Shown: positions 1 to 8,985 of the stretch, one piece after another
Layout of the letters: the number at the start of each line of letters is the position of its first letter
How positions within the stretch are numbered: position 1 is the stretch's first letter
Origin: Pseudomonas paracarnis
GTDB lineage: Bacteria > Pseudomonadota > Gammaproteobacteria > Pseudomonadales > Pseudomonadaceae
NCBI RefSeq assembly: GCF_904063055.1
Contig: NZ_CAJFCN010000001.1
Coordinates: forward strand, 62,001 to 126,000
DNA: 64,000 nucleotides
Direction of reading: 5' to 3'
Notes under the pieces: generated by a model
What the model saw: the letters and a program-made list of their open reading frames with translations, nothing else
Database searches by the model: none
Told to the model about the DNA's origin: nothing
Program-made: the position numbers and the translations under genes

Positions 1-1368
1 ACCCGTATCGAACGCGACAGCATGGGCGAACTGCATGTGCCGCAAGAAGCTTTGTATGGCGCACAAACACAGCGTGCGGTGAACAACTTTCCGATCAGTC
101 ATCAACCCATGCCGGCGCAATTCATCCGCGCGCTGATCCTGGCCAAGACAGCCGCGGCCAAGGTCAACGTCGACCTCAAGCAAATCAGCGAAGGGCAGGG
201 CAAGGCTATTGTCGATGCTGCCCAAGGATTGCTGGAAGGCGACTACATGCAGCACTTCCCGGTGGATATCTTCCAGACCGGCTCCGGCACCAGCTCCAAC
301 ATGAACGCCAATGAAGTGATCGCGACCCTTGCCAGCCGTTTGCTGGGCGAGGCGGTCAACCCCAACGATCATGTGAATTGCGGCCAGAGCAGCAACGACA
401 TCATCCCCACCACCATTCACGTCAGTGCTGCGTTGGTGCTGCACGAGCAAACGTTGCCGGCCCTGCTGCATCTGGTGCAGGTCATCGAGCAAAAAGCCGA
501 GGCGGTTCACCCGTTCATCAAGACCGGCCGCACGCATTTGATGGACGCCATGCCGGTGCGCATGAGCCAGGTGCTGAACGGCTGGGCGCAGCAGCTCAAG
601 GCCAATATCGGTCACTTGCAGGACCTGCTACCGGCGCTGCAAGCATTGGCTCAGGGCGGCACGGCGGTCGGTACCGGGATCAATGCGCACCCCGAGTTTG
701 CCGGGTGTTTCAGCCAGCAACTGAGCCTGTTGACTGGAGTGAAGTTCACACCCGGCAAGAACCTGTTTGCGCTGATTGGCTCCCAGGACACCGCCGTTGC
801 GGTCTCTGGTCAGTTGAAAGCCACGGCGGTGTCGCTGATGAAGATCGCCAATGACCTGCGCTGGATGAACTCCGGGCCATTGGCCGGCCTGGGTGAAATC
901 GAACTGGAGGCGCTGCAGCCGGGCTCGTCGATCATGCCGGGCAAGGTCAACCCGGTCATCCCGGAAGCGACCGCCATGGTGGCCGCCCAGGTTATCGGCA
1001 ATGACACAGTGATCACGGTGGCCGGTCAGTCGGGCAATTTCGAGCTGAATGTGATGCTGCCGATCATTGCCCAAAACCTGCTCAGCAGCCTGGAGTTGCT
1101 GGCCAATGCCAGCCGGTTGCTGGCGGACAAGGCCATTGCCAGCTTCAAGGTCAACGAACCCAAGCTCAAGGAAGCGCTGTCACGCAATCCGATCCTGGTC
1201 ACCGCACTTAACCCGATCATCGGCTACCAGAAAGCCGCTGAAATCGCCAAGAAGGCGTATCAGCAAGGCCGCCCGGTGATCGATGTCGCCCTCGAACACA
1301 CCGACCTGCCTCGCAGCCAACTGGAAGTCCTGCTGGACCCGGAAAAGCTCACCGCCGGCGGCGTGTAA
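1..1368 (+). CDS. fumC: Class II fumarate hydratase, 5' end outside window
   Basis: Fumarase C interconverts fumarate and L-malate in the TCA cycle; the class II enzyme has no iron-sulfur cluster, so it works under iron limitation and superoxide stress. The frame is open from base 1, with residues TRIERDSMGEL before the first in-window ATG at 22. That ATG is internal, because the family starts only a few residues further upstream. The family signature GSSIMPGKVNP lies near codon 310, and the substrate-binding stretch SGTSSNMNANE is near codon 100. It is followed by orfX and sodA in the same direction, the order known for the Fur-regulated fagA-fumC-orfX-sodA operon of P. aeruginosa. The promoter and any Fur box would lie left of the window. 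Length and motifs look intact. Confidence 0.97.
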   Translation, partial: TRIERDSMGELHVPQEALYGAQTQRAVNNFPISHQPMPAQFIRALILAKTAAAKVNVDLKQISEGQGKAIVDAAQGLLEGDYMQHFPVDIFQTGSGTSSNMNANEVIATLASRLLGEAVNPNDHVNCGQSSNDIIPTTIHVSAALVLHEQTLPALLHLVQVIEQKAEAVHPFIKTGRTHLMDAMPVRMSQVLNGWAQQLKANIGHLQDLLPALQALAQGGTAVGTGINAHPEFAGCFSQQLSLLTGVKFTPGKNLFALIGSQDTAVAVSGQLKATAVSLMKIANDLRWMNSGPLAGLGEIELEALQPGSSIMPGKVNPVIPEATAMVAAQVIGNDTVITVAGQSGNFELNVMLPIIAQNLLSSLELLANASRLLADKAIASFKVNEPKLKEALSRNPILVTALNPIIGYQKAAEIAKKAYQQGRPVIDVALEHTDLPRSQLEVLLDPEKLTAGGV

Positions 1369-1395
1369 TCAACGACCCCGCTTTGGAGGCTCACC

Positions 1396-1824
1396 ATGGA
1401 GCACTGGAAACGCACGATCGAACGGGCCAATCGCTGCTTTATGGCAGGCGAGTTGGTTGACGCTCGCGAGGCCTATCTGCAAGCCCTGGCCCTGGCCCAA
1501 GTGTTGTTCGAACGCTGGGCGGATGCTGACGAAGCAGTGGCGGCTTGCGTCATTTCCCATCACAACCTGGCGGACCTGCACTTGCGCCTGAACCAGCCTG
1601 AGGAAAGCGCGGAATACCTCTGCGCTATCCATCAGCGCCTCTTACAGACCATGCAGAACCCGCGACTCAGCCCGTCACTGCGCGAGGCCGCGCTGCGCCA
1701 AAGCAGCAAGACCTACGTCGAGCTGCTGAATTTCATCAGCGATCACGGCGAATACCCACGCACTCATCGGCTGCTGGGCAGTGCTGCGACGCCAACGTCC
1801 ACGTCCCACTATGGAGCACATTGA
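1396..1824 (+). CDS. OrfX, small helical protein between fumC and sodA
   Basis: Protein of 142 residues with no catalytic motif that I recognise. It is rich in Ala, Leu, Glu and Arg and looks all-helical. Repeated stretches such as [13 protein letters not shown] and [18 protein letters not shown] resemble tetratricopeptide-type helical hairpins, which would suit protein binding; this is inference. A GGAGG Shine-Dalgarno sequence sits a few bases before the ATG. The gene starts 27 bases after fumC, and its TGA is separated from the sodA ATG by a single base, so it is translated within the fumC-sodA transcript. It matches by position the orfX of the P. aeruginosa fumC-orfX-sodA operon. Its molecular function is not established to my knowledge. 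Confidence 0.85.
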   Translation: MEHWKRTIERANRCFMAGELVDAREAYLQALALAQVLFERWADADEAVAACVISHHNLADLHLRLNQPEESAEYLCAIHQRLLQTMQNPRLSPSLREAALRQSSKTYVELLNFISDHGEYPRTHRLLGSAATPTSTSHYGAH

Positions 1825-1825
1825 T

Positions 1826-2437
1826 ATGACCTATACCTTGCCGGCCTTGCCTTACGCCTACGACGCCCTCGAGCCGCATATCGACGCGCAAACCATGGAA
1901 ATTCACTACACCAAGCACCACCAGACCTACATCAATAACCTCAATGCTGCGGTCGAGGGGACTGAGTTCGCCGGCTGGCCGGTGGAGAAGCTGGTGTCCA
2001 GCGTCCAAACATTGCCGGAGAAATTACGCGCTGCTGTGGTCAACCAAGGAGGCGGGCATGCGAACCACTCGTTGTTCTGGGCAGTCATGTCACCGACAGG
2101 GGGCGGCAAACCCGAGGGCGCGCTGGGCAAGGCTATCGACGAGCAATTGGGTGGTTTCGACAGCTTCAAGGAGGCGTTCACCAAGGCGGCCTTGACGCGA
2201 TTCGGCAGCGGTTGGGCCTGGCTGAGCGTTACGCCACAAAAAACGCTGGTGGTGGAAAGCAGCGGCAACCAGGACAGCCCGCTGATGAGCGGCAATACGC
2301 CGGTGCTGGGCCTGGACGTCTGGGAGCACGCTTACTACCTGCAATATCAAAACCGACGACCGGAGTACATCAATGCATTCTATAGCGTCATCAACTGGCC
2401 GGAGGTTGCCGCGCGCTATCAGGCCGCTTTGGCCTGA
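1826..2437 (+). CDS. sodA: Superoxide dismutase, Mn type
   Basis: Dismutates superoxide to oxygen and hydrogen peroxide in the cytoplasm using a Mn (or Fe) ion. The 203-residue protein carries the Fe/Mn-SOD metal ligands in their usual contexts: a His in [10 protein letters not shown] near residue 27, a His in [11 protein letters not shown] near residue 80, and the Asp and His in [15 protein letters not shown] near residue 165. The [11 protein letters not shown] context favours the Mn form. The chosen ATG at 1826 gives the canonical [20 protein letters not shown] start; upstream in-frame codons overlap orfX and are not needed. GGAG lies about nine bases upstream. It is coupled to orfX and followed by a ZIP metal transporter, consistent with a low-iron or oxidative-stress operon that swaps iron enzymes for iron-independent ones. 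Confidence 0.97.
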   Translation: MTYTLPALPYAYDALEPHIDAQTMEIHYTKHHQTYINNLNAAVEGTEFAGWPVEKLVSSVQTLPEKLRAAVVNQGGGHANHSLFWAVMSPTGGGKPEGALGKAIDEQLGGFDSFKEAFTKAALTRFGSGWAWLSVTPQKTLVVESSGNQDSPLMSGNTPVLGLDVWEHAYYLQYQNRRPEYINAFYSVINWPEVAARYQAALA

Positions 2438-2469
2438 CATTCACTACATAACAAGATCTAAGGCCGACT

Positions 2470-3363
2470 ATGGGCACTCAAACACTGGCGATCGGTAGCG
2501 TGCGAATGTTTCGTTATGCGTTTGGCACGCTGCTGCTATTGGCAGGTACTGCGTTATTGGTGGCCCATGGGCTGGCCTGGTTGAACCTGGAACCGCGCAT
2601 ACTGCGTGCTTTGCAGGGTGGGGCGATCTGCGCGCTTGGCACGGCGCTGGGCGCGGTGCCGGTGTTGGTGATTCGGCGCATGCCGATGGCGCTTAGCGGC
2701 ACCCTGCTGGGCTTTGGTGCCGGTGTGATGCTGGCGGCGACTGCGTTTTCTCTGGTGGTACCGGGCATCGCCGCCGCCGAAAGCCTGGGACTTTCACCTT
2801 GGGGCGCCAGTGGCTTGATCAGCTTCGGCATCATGCTCGGGGCGTTCGGCCTGTACCTCGTAGACCGCAAGGTTTCTGGCGCCAGCCCGGAAATGCTGGT
2901 GGGTACACCGGATAAACCGGTTATCCCGCCGCGTATTTGGTTGTTCGTGTTTGCCATCATTGCGCACAACATTCCGGAAGGCATGGCTGTGGGGGTTTCT
3001 GCGGGCGGAGGCATGGCGGATGCCGACAGCCTCGCCATGGGCATTGCCCTGCAGGATGTGCCTGAAGGGCTGGTGATTGCGCTGGTATTGGCTGGGGCGG
3101 GAATGTCGCGGATCAAAGCCTTTTTGATTGGCGCTGCATCAGGCTTGGTTGAGCCGGTATTTGCGGTGCTCTGTGCATGGCTGGTGAGCCTTGCCGAAGT
3201 GTTGTTGCCGCTGGGTTTGGCGTTGGCCGCCGGGGCAATGTTGCTGGTCGTGACTCATGAAGTCATCCCCGAGTCGCGCCGCAATGGCCATGAAAATCTC
3301 GCCAGCCTTGGGCTGTGCCTCGGGTTTTGCCTGATGATGGTGATGGATACGGCGTTAGGCTGA
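2470..3363 (+). CDS. ZIP-family divalent metal transporter
   Basis: Integral inner-membrane protein of 297 residues with about eight hydrophobic segments. It has the two ZIP signature helices: HNIPEGMAVGVS near residue 165 and QDVPEGLVIALVLA near residue 195, whose His, Asn, Asp and Glu residues form the metal site. ZIP proteins move Zn, Fe or Mn into the cytoplasm. A His/Asp-poor loop separates the halves around residue 140. It starts 32 bases after sodA with AAGG upstream of the ATG and corresponds in order to P. aeruginosa PA4467. Coupling to Mn-SOD suggests Mn or Zn supply under iron starvation, but the substrate is inferred only from position. The gene ends just before a REP pair. Confidence 0.85.
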   Translation: MGTQTLAIGSVRMFRYAFGTLLLLAGTALLVAHGLAWLNLEPRILRALQGGAICALGTALGAVPVLVIRRMPMALSGTLLGFGAGVMLAATAFSLVVPGIAAAESLGLSPWGASGLISFGIMLGAFGLYLVDRKVSGASPEMLVGTPDKPVIPPRIWLFVFAIIAHNIPEGMAVGVSAGGGMADADSLAMGIALQDVPEGLVIALVLAGAGMSRIKAFLIGAASGLVEPVFAVLCAWLVSLAEVLLPLGLALAAGAMLLVVTHEVIPESRRNGHENLASLGLCLGFCLMMVMDTALG

Positions 3364-3374
3364 GGGTGGTTCCC

Positions 3375-3470
3375 TGTAGGAGGGAGCCTGCTCGCAAAAA
3401 AAACTGAGAGCACTGCGTTAACCAGGATGCCCGCGTTATCGTTGACGTTTTTCGCGAGCAAGCTCCTACA
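3375..3470. repeat. REP inverted pair (REPIN) after ZIP gene
   Basis: Left arm 3375-3400 starts TGTAGGAGGGAGCCTGCTCG, and the right arm 3452-3470 ends CGAGCAAGCTCCTACA. Together they form an imperfect inverted pair around a roughly 50-base spacer. The left arm has diverged by substitutions. The spacer segment GCGTTATCGTTGACG is shared with the pair at 15486-15585. It lies between two converging genes, where it could act as a transcript-end structure. Confidence 0.8.
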
Positions 3471-3476
3471 GTGGGG

Positions 3477-3749
3477 TTATTCGCCTTCGTCGAAGTAGTT
3501 GTTGATCAACGCGACCAGTGCGGCCATTGCTTCGTCTTCTTGCTCGCCTTCGGTGCGCAGATGGATTTTGGTGCCTTTGCCGGCCGCCAACATCATCATC
3601 GCCATGATGCTTTTGCCATCGACCATGGACTCTGGCGTACGCCCAGCACGGATCTGGCAGGGGAACTGCCCGGCCACGCCGACGAATTTAGCCGACGCCC
3701 GGGCGTGCAAGCCCAGCTTGTTGATGATTTCAATTTCCAGAGCAGGCAT
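3477..3749 (-). CDS. ptsO: NPr, phosphocarrier of the nitrogen PTS
   Basis: HPr-family protein of 90 residues that passes phosphate from EI-Ntr (PtsP) to PtsN in the regulatory nitrogen phosphotransferase system; it carries no sugar. The phosphorylated His lies in NKLGLHARASAKF near residue 15, and the helix following SIMAMMMLAAGKGT is family-typical. It is the last gene of the minus-strand rpoN-hpf-ptsN-rapZ-ptsO run and starts 16 bases after rapZ. Its stop codon abuts the REP pair at 3375-3470. Work on P. putida and E. coli links this branch to potassium, nitrogen and polyhydroxyalkanoate control; nothing in the sequence singles out one of these here. Confidence 0.95.
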   Translation of the reverse strand: MPALEIEIINKLGLHARASAKFVGVAGQFPCQIRAGRTPESMVDGKSIMAMMMLAAGKGTKIHLRTEGEQEDEAMAALVALINNYFDEGE

Positions 3750-3765
3750 CGCGCAGGTGTTCCTT

Positions 3766-4623
3766 TCAACTCAGGTCGCGGTGGCGAACCTGGACGTTCT
3801 TGAGGGTTTGTTGCAGCACCTGGCCCAGCCGTTCAGTCAAATAGACCGAGCGGTGGTGGCCGCCGGTGCAGCCAATGGCAATGGTGACATAGGCTCGATT
3901 GCTGGCGGCAAAGCGCGGCAACCATTTGAGCAGGTAGCTGGAGATGTCCTGGAACATCTCTTCCACATCCGGTTGTGCGGCCAGGTAGTCGATCACAGGC
4001 TGATCCAGCCCGGACTGATCGCGCAACTCCGGCTTCCAGTAAGGGTTGGGCAGGCAGCGCACATCGAACACTAGGTCGGCATCTACCGGCATGCCGCGCT
4101 TGAAGCCAAATGACTCGACCAGAAACGCCGTCCCCGGCTCAGGCTGGTTCAGCAGGCGCAGCTTGATCGCGTCGCGCAACTGATACAGGTTCAGATTGGT
4201 GGTGTTGATCTTCAGGTCGGCCAGGTCAATGATCGGCCCGAGCAGCTTGGTCTCGTCCTCGATGGCTTCGGCCAGGGAGCGGTTGGCGCTGCTGAGGGGG
4301 TGGCGTCGACGGGTTTCGGAGAACCGCTTGAGCAAGGTCTCTTCGTCGGCATCCAGGTACAGCACATCGCAATGAATGTGCTTGGCACGCACTTCTTCCA
4401 ACAGTTCCGGGAACCGCGAGAGGTGGCTAGGCAGGTTGCGCGCATCAATCGAGACCGCCACCAGCGGCTGCGCCAATTCGGTATGGATCAGTGCGCGTTC
4501 CGCCAGCTCTGGCAGCAGGCCGGCGGGCAGGTTGTCGATGCAATAGAAACCGTTGTCCTCAAGCACATTGAGGGCGGTGCTCTTACCCGAGCCGGAGCGA
4601 CCGCTGACGATGATCAAACGCAT
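3766..4623 (-). CDS. rapZ: RapZ, RNase adaptor / nucleotide-binding protein
   Basis: RapZ (YvcJ family) has an N-terminal P-loop domain and a C-terminal RNA and metabolite binding domain. In enterobacteria it presents the sRNA GlmZ to RNase E to control glucosamine-6-phosphate synthase. The 285-residue protein shows Walker [10 protein letters not shown] at residues 8-16, the [10 protein letters not shown] stretch near residue 30, VRCLPNPYW near residue 190 and [16 protein letters not shown] near residue 250, the conserved C-terminal site. It lies two bases after ptsN and before ptsO, the usual gamma-proteobacterial order. GlmY and GlmZ are known only from enterobacteria, so the RNA partner in Pseudomonas is open. 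Length is normal and no residues appear missing. Confidence 0.95.
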   Translation of the reverse strand: MRLIIVSGRSGSGKSTALNVLEDNGFYCIDNLPAGLLPELAERALIHTELAQPLVAVSIDARNLPSHLSRFPELLEEVRAKHIHCDVLYLDADEETLLKRFSETRRRHPLSSANRSLAEAIEDETKLLGPIIDLADLKINTTNLNLYQLRDAIKLRLLNQPEPGTAFLVESFGFKRGMPVDADLVFDVRCLPNPYWKPELRDQSGLDQPVIDYLAAQPDVEEMFQDISSYLLKWLPRFAASNRAYVTIAIGCTGGHHRSVYLTERLGQVLQQTLKNVQVRHRDLS

Positions 4624-4625
4624 GA

Positions 4626-5090
4626 TTACTGCCCGTTTTGTTCATCCAGGACAACTTGGTACAACGCTTCATTGCTGGAGGCGCTGCGCAGTTTGTCGCG
4701 TACATCCTTGCGGTCCAGCATGCTGGCGATCTGCCGGAGCAGTTCCAGGTGCGCATCGGTGGCGGCTTCCGGGACCAGCAGCACGAAGAGCAGGTCGACC
4801 GGGGCGCCGTCGATGGCGTCGAAATCAATGGGGTGATCCAAGTGCAGCAAGGCGCTCACAGGTGTTTCACAGCCTTTGAGGCGGCAGTGCGGAATGGCGA
4901 TGCCGTTGCCAAAACCGGTGGAACCGAGTTTTTCACGGGCAATCAACGCTTCGAAGACATCTTGCATCTCCAGATCCGGCACTTCGCGTGCGATCAGGTT
5001 GGCAATTTGTTCGAGGGCTTTTTTCTTGCTGCCGCCCGGCACGTTCACGAGGGAACGGCCGGGGGTCAGGATGGTTTCAAGTCGGATCAT
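4626..5090 (-). CDS. ptsN: PTS IIA-Ntr regulatory protein
   Basis: EIIA-Ntr, 154 residues, is the terminal phosphate acceptor of the nitrogen PTS and regulates partner proteins such as potassium transporters, sensor kinases and pyruvate dehydrogenase according to its phosphorylation state. The phosphoacceptor His is in [13 protein letters not shown] near residue 68. The rest fits the PTS_EIIA type 2 fold ([19 protein letters not shown]). It lies ten bases downstream of hpf and two upstream of rapZ on the minus strand, so the three are very likely one transcript with rpoN. No transmembrane EIIB or EIIC domain is attached, as expected for the regulatory branch. Confidence 0.95.
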   Translation of the reverse strand: MIRLETILTPGRSLVNVPGGSKKKALEQIANLIAREVPDLEMQDVFEALIAREKLGSTGFGNGIAIPHCRLKGCETPVSALLHLDHPIDFDAIDGAPVDLLFVLLVPEAATDAHLELLRQIASMLDRKDVRDKLRSASSNEALYQVVLDEQNGQ

Positions 5091-5100
5091 GGGGGGAGAG

Positions 5101-5406
5101 TTAACGACCTGTACCTTGCATCAGGTGCAGATTCTTTTCCTTATGCTTTATGAGTTGGCGGTCGAGCTTGTCGTAGAGCGAGTCAATTGCCGCGTACATG
5201 TCTTCATGTTCTGCATTGGCAACGAGCTTGGCATTCGGTACGTGCAGGGTGGCCTCGATTTTCTGCTTGAGCTTATCGACCTCCATGGTGACCTGCACGT
5301 TGGTGATCTTGTCAAAATGTCCCGCAAGCTTGTTCAGTTTGCTCTCGGTGTATTCACGCAGGGGCTTGGTGACTACCAGCTGGTGTCCACTGATGTTGAC
5401 TTGCAT
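5101..5406 (-). CDS. hpf: Ribosome hibernation promoting factor (short form)
   Basis: Hpf binds the 30S subunit at the A/P-site region and drives formation of inactive 100S ribosome dimers in stationary phase. The 101-residue product is the short form lacking the C-terminal dimerisation domain of long HPF. Family features are the start MQVNISGHQLVVTKPLREY, the middle HVPNAKLVANAEHEDMYAAI and the basic tail LIKHKEKN. The ATG at 5406 is chosen because GGAG lies seven bases upstream and the alternative start would add 18 non-conserved residues. It lies between rpoN and ptsN, the standard gamma-proteobacterial position. Confidence 0.94.
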   Translation of the reverse strand: MQVNISGHQLVVTKPLREYTESKLNKLAGHFDKITNVQVTMEVDKLKQKIEATLHVPNAKLVANAEHEDMYAAIDSLYDKLDRQLIKHKEKNLHLMQGTGR

Positions 5407-5481
5407 ACAGCTTCTCCTTCGTTGCCAGTGCATAAAGCGGTGGGCAGGAATACCCACCACTGGAACGCTGTGGCCCGCCCG

Positions 5482-6975
5482 TCACATCAAACGCTTACGC
5501 TCGCTGGATGGCGCGATCCCTAGGGACTCGCGGTACTTGGCGACGGTTCGACGGGCGACCTGAATGCCTTGTGCCTCCAGTAAACCAGCGATCTTGCTGT
5601 CACTCAACGGCTTTTTCTGATTTTCAGCGGCAACCAGTTTTTTGATGATCGCGCGGATCGCCGTGGACGAGCATTCACCGCCTTCAGAGGTGCTGACGTG
5701 GCTGGAGAAAAAGTATTTCAGCTCATAAATACCCCGTGGGGTGTGCATGAATTTCTGCGTGGTAACCCGGGAAATCGTCGATTCATGCATGCCGACGGCT
5801 TCGGCGATGTCGTGCAGCACCAGAGGCTTCATGGCCTCGTCGCCGTACTCCAGAAAACCGCGCTGGTGTTCGACGATCTGGGTTGCGACTTTCATCAGGG
5901 TTTCGTTGCGGCTTTGCAGGCTCTTGATGAACCACCGCGCTTCCTGCAACTGGTTGCGCATGAAGGTGTTATCGGCGCTGGTGTCGGCGCGGCGCACAAA
6001 ACCTGCGTATTGCGGGTTGACCCGCAGGCGCGGTACCGACTCCTGGTTCAGCTCCACCAGCCAACGTTCGTTGTCCTTGCGCACGATGACGTCGGGCACT
6101 ACGTATTCGGCTTCGCTGGATTCGATCTGCGAGCCTGGGCGCGGGTTGAGGCTTTGCACCAGCTCGATGACCTGGCGCAAGTCATCTTCCTTGAGCTTCA
6201 TACGGCGCATCAGTTGGCTGTAGTCGCGACTGCCCAGCAGGTCGATGTAGTCACTGACCAGGCGTTGCGCTTCGGTGAGCCATGGGGTCTTGGCCGGCAA
6301 TTGGCGCAGTTGCAGCAACAGGCACTCGCTGAGTGTGCGGGCACCAATGCCGGCGGGCTCGAATTGCTGGATGCGGTGCAGGACGGCTTCGATTTCGTCC
6401 AGTTCGATATCCAGTTCCGGGTCGAAGGCCTCAAGGATCTCCTCGAGGGTTTCGTCCAGGTAGCCCTGGTTGTTGATGCAGTCGATCAGGGTGACCGCGA
6501 TCAGGCGATCGGTATCGGACATCGGCGCCAGGTTCAGTTGCCACAACAGGTGGCTCTGCAGGCTCTCGCCCACCGACGTACGGGTGGTGAAGTCCCACTC
6601 GTCATCATCGTTGCTCGGCAGGCTGCTGGCGCTGGTCTGGTAGACGTCTTCCCACGCGGTATCCACGGGAAGCTCGTTGGGAATGCGTTCGTTCCAGTCG
6701 CCTTCCTCCAGGTTGTCCACCGTCGGGGCGGTTTCCTGATAGGAGGGTTCCTGCACGTCGGGATTGGGTTTTTGCTCGATGTTGTCGGCCAGCGGGTCTG
6801 CATTATCGAAGTCGTCGCCTTCTTCCTGGCGTTCGAGCATCGGATTGGACTCCAGGGCCTCCTGGATTTCCTGTTGCAGGTCCAGGGTCGACAATTGGAG
6901 CAGGCGGATGGCCTGTTGCAGCTGCGGTGTCATCGTCAGCTGCTGGCCCATTCTCAGGACTAGCGATGGTTTCAT
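5482..6975 (-). CDS. rpoN: RNA polymerase sigma-54 factor
   Basis: Sigma-54 directs RNA polymerase to -24/-12 promoters that need AAA+ activators, governing nitrogen use, motility, alginate and many transporters. The 497-residue protein has region I at its N terminus ([20 protein letters not shown], Gln- and Leu-rich), an acidic region II around residues 50-130 ([18 protein letters not shown]), and the C-terminal RpoN box [14 protein letters not shown] near residue 480. The gene follows lptB on the minus strand with a 184-base gap and leads into hpf-ptsN-rapZ-ptsO. The gap 6976-7159 shows no convincing terminator, so read-through from lptB is possible. Confidence 0.98.
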   Translation of the reverse strand: MKPSLVLRMGQQLTMTPQLQQAIRLLQLSTLDLQQEIQEALESNPMLERQEEGDDFDNADPLADNIEQKPNPDVQEPSYQETAPTVDNLEEGDWNERIPNELPVDTAWEDVYQTSASSLPSNDDDEWDFTTRTSVGESLQSHLLWQLNLAPMSDTDRLIAVTLIDCINNQGYLDETLEEILEAFDPELDIELDEIEAVLHRIQQFEPAGIGARTLSECLLLQLRQLPAKTPWLTEAQRLVSDYIDLLGSRDYSQLMRRMKLKEDDLRQVIELVQSLNPRPGSQIESSEAEYVVPDVIVRKDNERWLVELNQESVPRLRVNPQYAGFVRRADTSADNTFMRNQLQEARWFIKSLQSRNETLMKVATQIVEHQRGFLEYGDEAMKPLVLHDIAEAVGMHESTISRVTTQKFMHTPRGIYELKYFFSSHVSTSEGGECSSTAIRAIIKKLVAAENQKKPLSDSKIAGLLEAQGIQVARRTVAKYRESLGIAPSSERKRLM

Positions 6976-7159
6976 GGCAGGGGCTTAACACCTTATTCGC
7001 CGGCGCAATGCGCCATCCACGACAGGGCGCGTGAGCGCCAAACATAAGCAAATTATATGCCTGATCTCGGGGCCTTTGCCTAGAGCGCGGTAACAATAAA
7101 AAAACCGAGGTTTCCATTGACTCCCGCGCGCTCCAGGGAAAAGCGCGATACCCCTGTGT

Positions 7160-7885
7160 TTACAGGCGGAACTCGTGACCCAGGTACACTTCCTTCACCA
7201 GCTCGTTAGCCAGGATAGTCTCGGCATCGCCTTCGGCAATCAGCTGACCATCGTTGACGATATACGCTGTTTCGCAGATATCGAGGGTTTCGCGCACGTT
7301 GTGGTCGGTGATCAGCACGCCAATGCCCTTGGCCTTGAGGTGATGGATGATCTGCTTGATGTCACCCACCGAAATCGGGTCGACACCGGCAAAGGGTTCA
7401 TCCAGCAGGATGAATTTCGGCGCGGTCGCCAGGGCGCGGGCGATTTCCACGCGGCGGCGCTCACCACCGGACAGGCTCATGCCGAGGTTGTCGCGAATAT
7501 GGTTGATGTGGAATTCCTGCAGCAGGCTTTCCAGCTCCTGGCGGCGGCCATCGCGATCGAGTTCCTTGCGGGTCTCGAGAATCGCCATGATGTTATCGGC
7601 TACCGACAGTTTGCGGAAGATCGACGCTTCCTGGGGAAGATAGCCAATACCTGCCCGTGCACGACCGTGCATGGGTTGATGGCTGACATCCAGGTCGTCG
7701 ATCAATACACGACCCTGGTCTGCCTGGACCAGCCCGACGATCATATAGAAGCAAGTGGTTTTGCCGGCACCGTTGGGGCCGAGCAAACCGACGATCTGGC
7801 CGCTGTCGATCGACAGGCTGACGTCGCGTACCACCTGGCGGCTTTTATAGGCCTTGGCCAGATGCTGGGCTTTCAGGGTTGCCAT
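7160..7885 (-). CDS. lptB: LPS export ABC transporter ATPase LptB
   Basis: Cytoplasmic ATPase of the LptB2FGC complex that extracts lipopolysaccharide from the inner membrane and pushes it over the LptA bridge to the outer membrane. The 241-residue protein shows Walker [10 protein letters not shown] near residue 37, the signature [16 protein letters not shown] near residue 138, Walker [13 protein letters not shown] near residue 158 and the switch His in LITDHNVRE near residue 195. Its start overlaps the lptA stop by one base (TAATG), showing translational coupling. The partner permeases LptF and LptG are not in the window, as is normal because they are encoded elsewhere in Pseudomonas. Confidence 0.98.
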   Translation of the reverse strand: MATLKAQHLAKAYKSRQVVRDVSLSIDSGQIVGLLGPNGAGKTTCFYMIVGLVQADQGRVLIDDLDVSHQPMHGRARAGIGYLPQEASIFRKLSVADNIMAILETRKELDRDGRRQELESLLQEFHINHIRDNLGMSLSGGERRRVEIARALATAPKFILLDEPFAGVDPISVGDIKQIIHHLKAKGIGVLITDHNVRETLDICETAYIVNDGQLIAEGDAETILANELVKEVYLGHEFRL

Positions 7886-8418
7886 TACTCGGCCTTCTTC
7901 TTCGGCTGGATAACCATGTCGATGCGCGGGCGCGGTGCAGTGACCTTGGAGCCGTTGGCGCGACCGGCGTTGGCGATCTGCTTGACGGTGTCATAGGTGA
8001 TCTTTTCACCTTCGGTCGAGTTGCCGTCTGGGCTCAGTACCTTGGCCTGGTCGATCAACACGATACGATTCTGCTGGGCGTGATACTGGATAGTCTTGCC
8101 GTAGCCTTTCATCGGGCCGGTGTCGGTAGCGGACTGCTTCTGCTCGAAATAAGCCAGGTTGCCCACCGACGTCACCACGTCAATGTCGCCTGTCTGGGTG
8201 CGCGTCAGAGTCACCGTGTTGCCGGTGATCTTCATCGAGCCCTGGGTGATGATCACGCCGCCTGTATAGGTGGCAACACCTTTCTTGTCATCGAGCTGTG
8301 CATCGTCAGCCGAAATATGGATCGGTTGCTGGCTATCGTTCGGCAGAGCCCAGGCGCTCACGCTTCCCAGTGCTGCGCCCAGACCGAGCAAAATAGGGAG
8401 GGTTTTAACGAGCCTCAT
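7885..8418 (-). CDS. lptA: LPS transport periplasmic bridge protein LptA
   Basis: Periplasmic protein that oligomerises into the beta-jellyroll bridge carrying LPS from LptC to LptD. The 177-residue precursor has a signal peptide of about 25 residues ([18 protein letters not shown] then AWA), followed by the OstA-type core with [17 protein letters not shown] and [19 protein letters not shown]. The C-terminal tail is basic (QPKKKAE). It overlaps lptC by 14 bases upstream and lptB by one base downstream, so lptC-lptA-lptB is one translation-coupled block after kdsC. The length fits the family (E. coli LptA 185). Confidence 0.96.
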   Translation of the reverse strand: MRLVKTLPILLGLGAALGSVSAWALPNDSQQPIHISADDAQLDDKKGVATYTGGVIITQGSMKITGNTVTLTRTQTGDIDVVTSVGNLAYFEQKQSATDTGPMKGYGKTIQYHAQQNRIVLIDQAKVLSPDGNSTEGEKITYDTVKQIANAGRANGSKVTAPRPRIDMVIQPKKKAE

Positions 8419-8977
8419 ACTGTCCTCTTACGTTCGATAGCAGGTGTATCCTGCTTTCTTTCAAATACGCTTTCATTCCCTTGCCAGTCGATACACCGCC
8501 AGCGCCGTCGATTCTAACGTCTTGCTCGGTCTGCGCATATTGCTTCTGTGGGAATACGGTCATGCGACTGCTGGTAATGATGGTGTCGCGGTTCTGCGCG
8601 TCTGTACGTGCGACGCGAACCGAGTCGATCAGTTCAACTTCGGTGCCATCCGGGTTGACCTCGCCACGCTTGCTGGTGACGTGCCAGGGAAATTCGGTGC
8701 CGCGATACAGGTTCAGGTCCGGATTGGTCAGCAGGCTGACTTCGGAAGCCTTCAAGTGCTCGACCTTGTCCGATGTCATCTCATACTGCACCTTGCCGTC
8801 AGGCAGGTACTGAATGCTGTAGGCATTGGTGGCGTAATAGTCGATAAGACCTTCGTCAACCTGCGCAACAGGCTTGTCGAGAAAGCGCTCCGGGCTGATA
8901 TTCCAGTAGCCCACCGCCAGGAGCAGCGCGGCGATGACCCCGAATAACAGGAAGTTGCGAATCTTTTTGCTCAGCAT
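8405..8977 (-). CDS. lptC: LPS export protein LptC
   Basis: Bitopic inner-membrane protein linking the LptBFG transporter to LptA. The 190 residues contain one N-terminal membrane helix (FLLFGVIAALLLAVGYW, residues 9-25) after a basic start, then a periplasmic beta-jellyroll of about 160 residues with SDKVEHLKASEVSLLTNP and the EQDVRIDGAGG segment typical of LptC. The start at 8977 lies eight bases after the kdsC stop, and the 3' end overlaps lptA by 14 bases. The order kdsD-kdsC-lptC-lptA-lptB-rpoN is conserved across gamma-proteobacteria. Confidence 0.95.
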   Translation of the reverse strand: MLSKKIRNFLLFGVIAALLLAVGYWNISPERFLDKPVAQVDEGLIDYYATNAYSIQYLPDGKVQYEMTSDKVEHLKASEVSLLTNPDLNLYRGTEFPWHVTSKRGEVNPDGTEVELIDSVRVARTDAQNRDTIITSSRMTVFPQKQYAQTEQDVRIDGAGGVSTGKGMKAYLKESRIHLLSNVRGQYEAR

Positions 8978-8985
8978 ATAACGCT

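Noticed and set aside
628..1074. Long open frames antisense to fumC
   Set aside because: They mirror the GC-biased third codon positions of fumC and have no motif or Shine-Dalgarno sequence.
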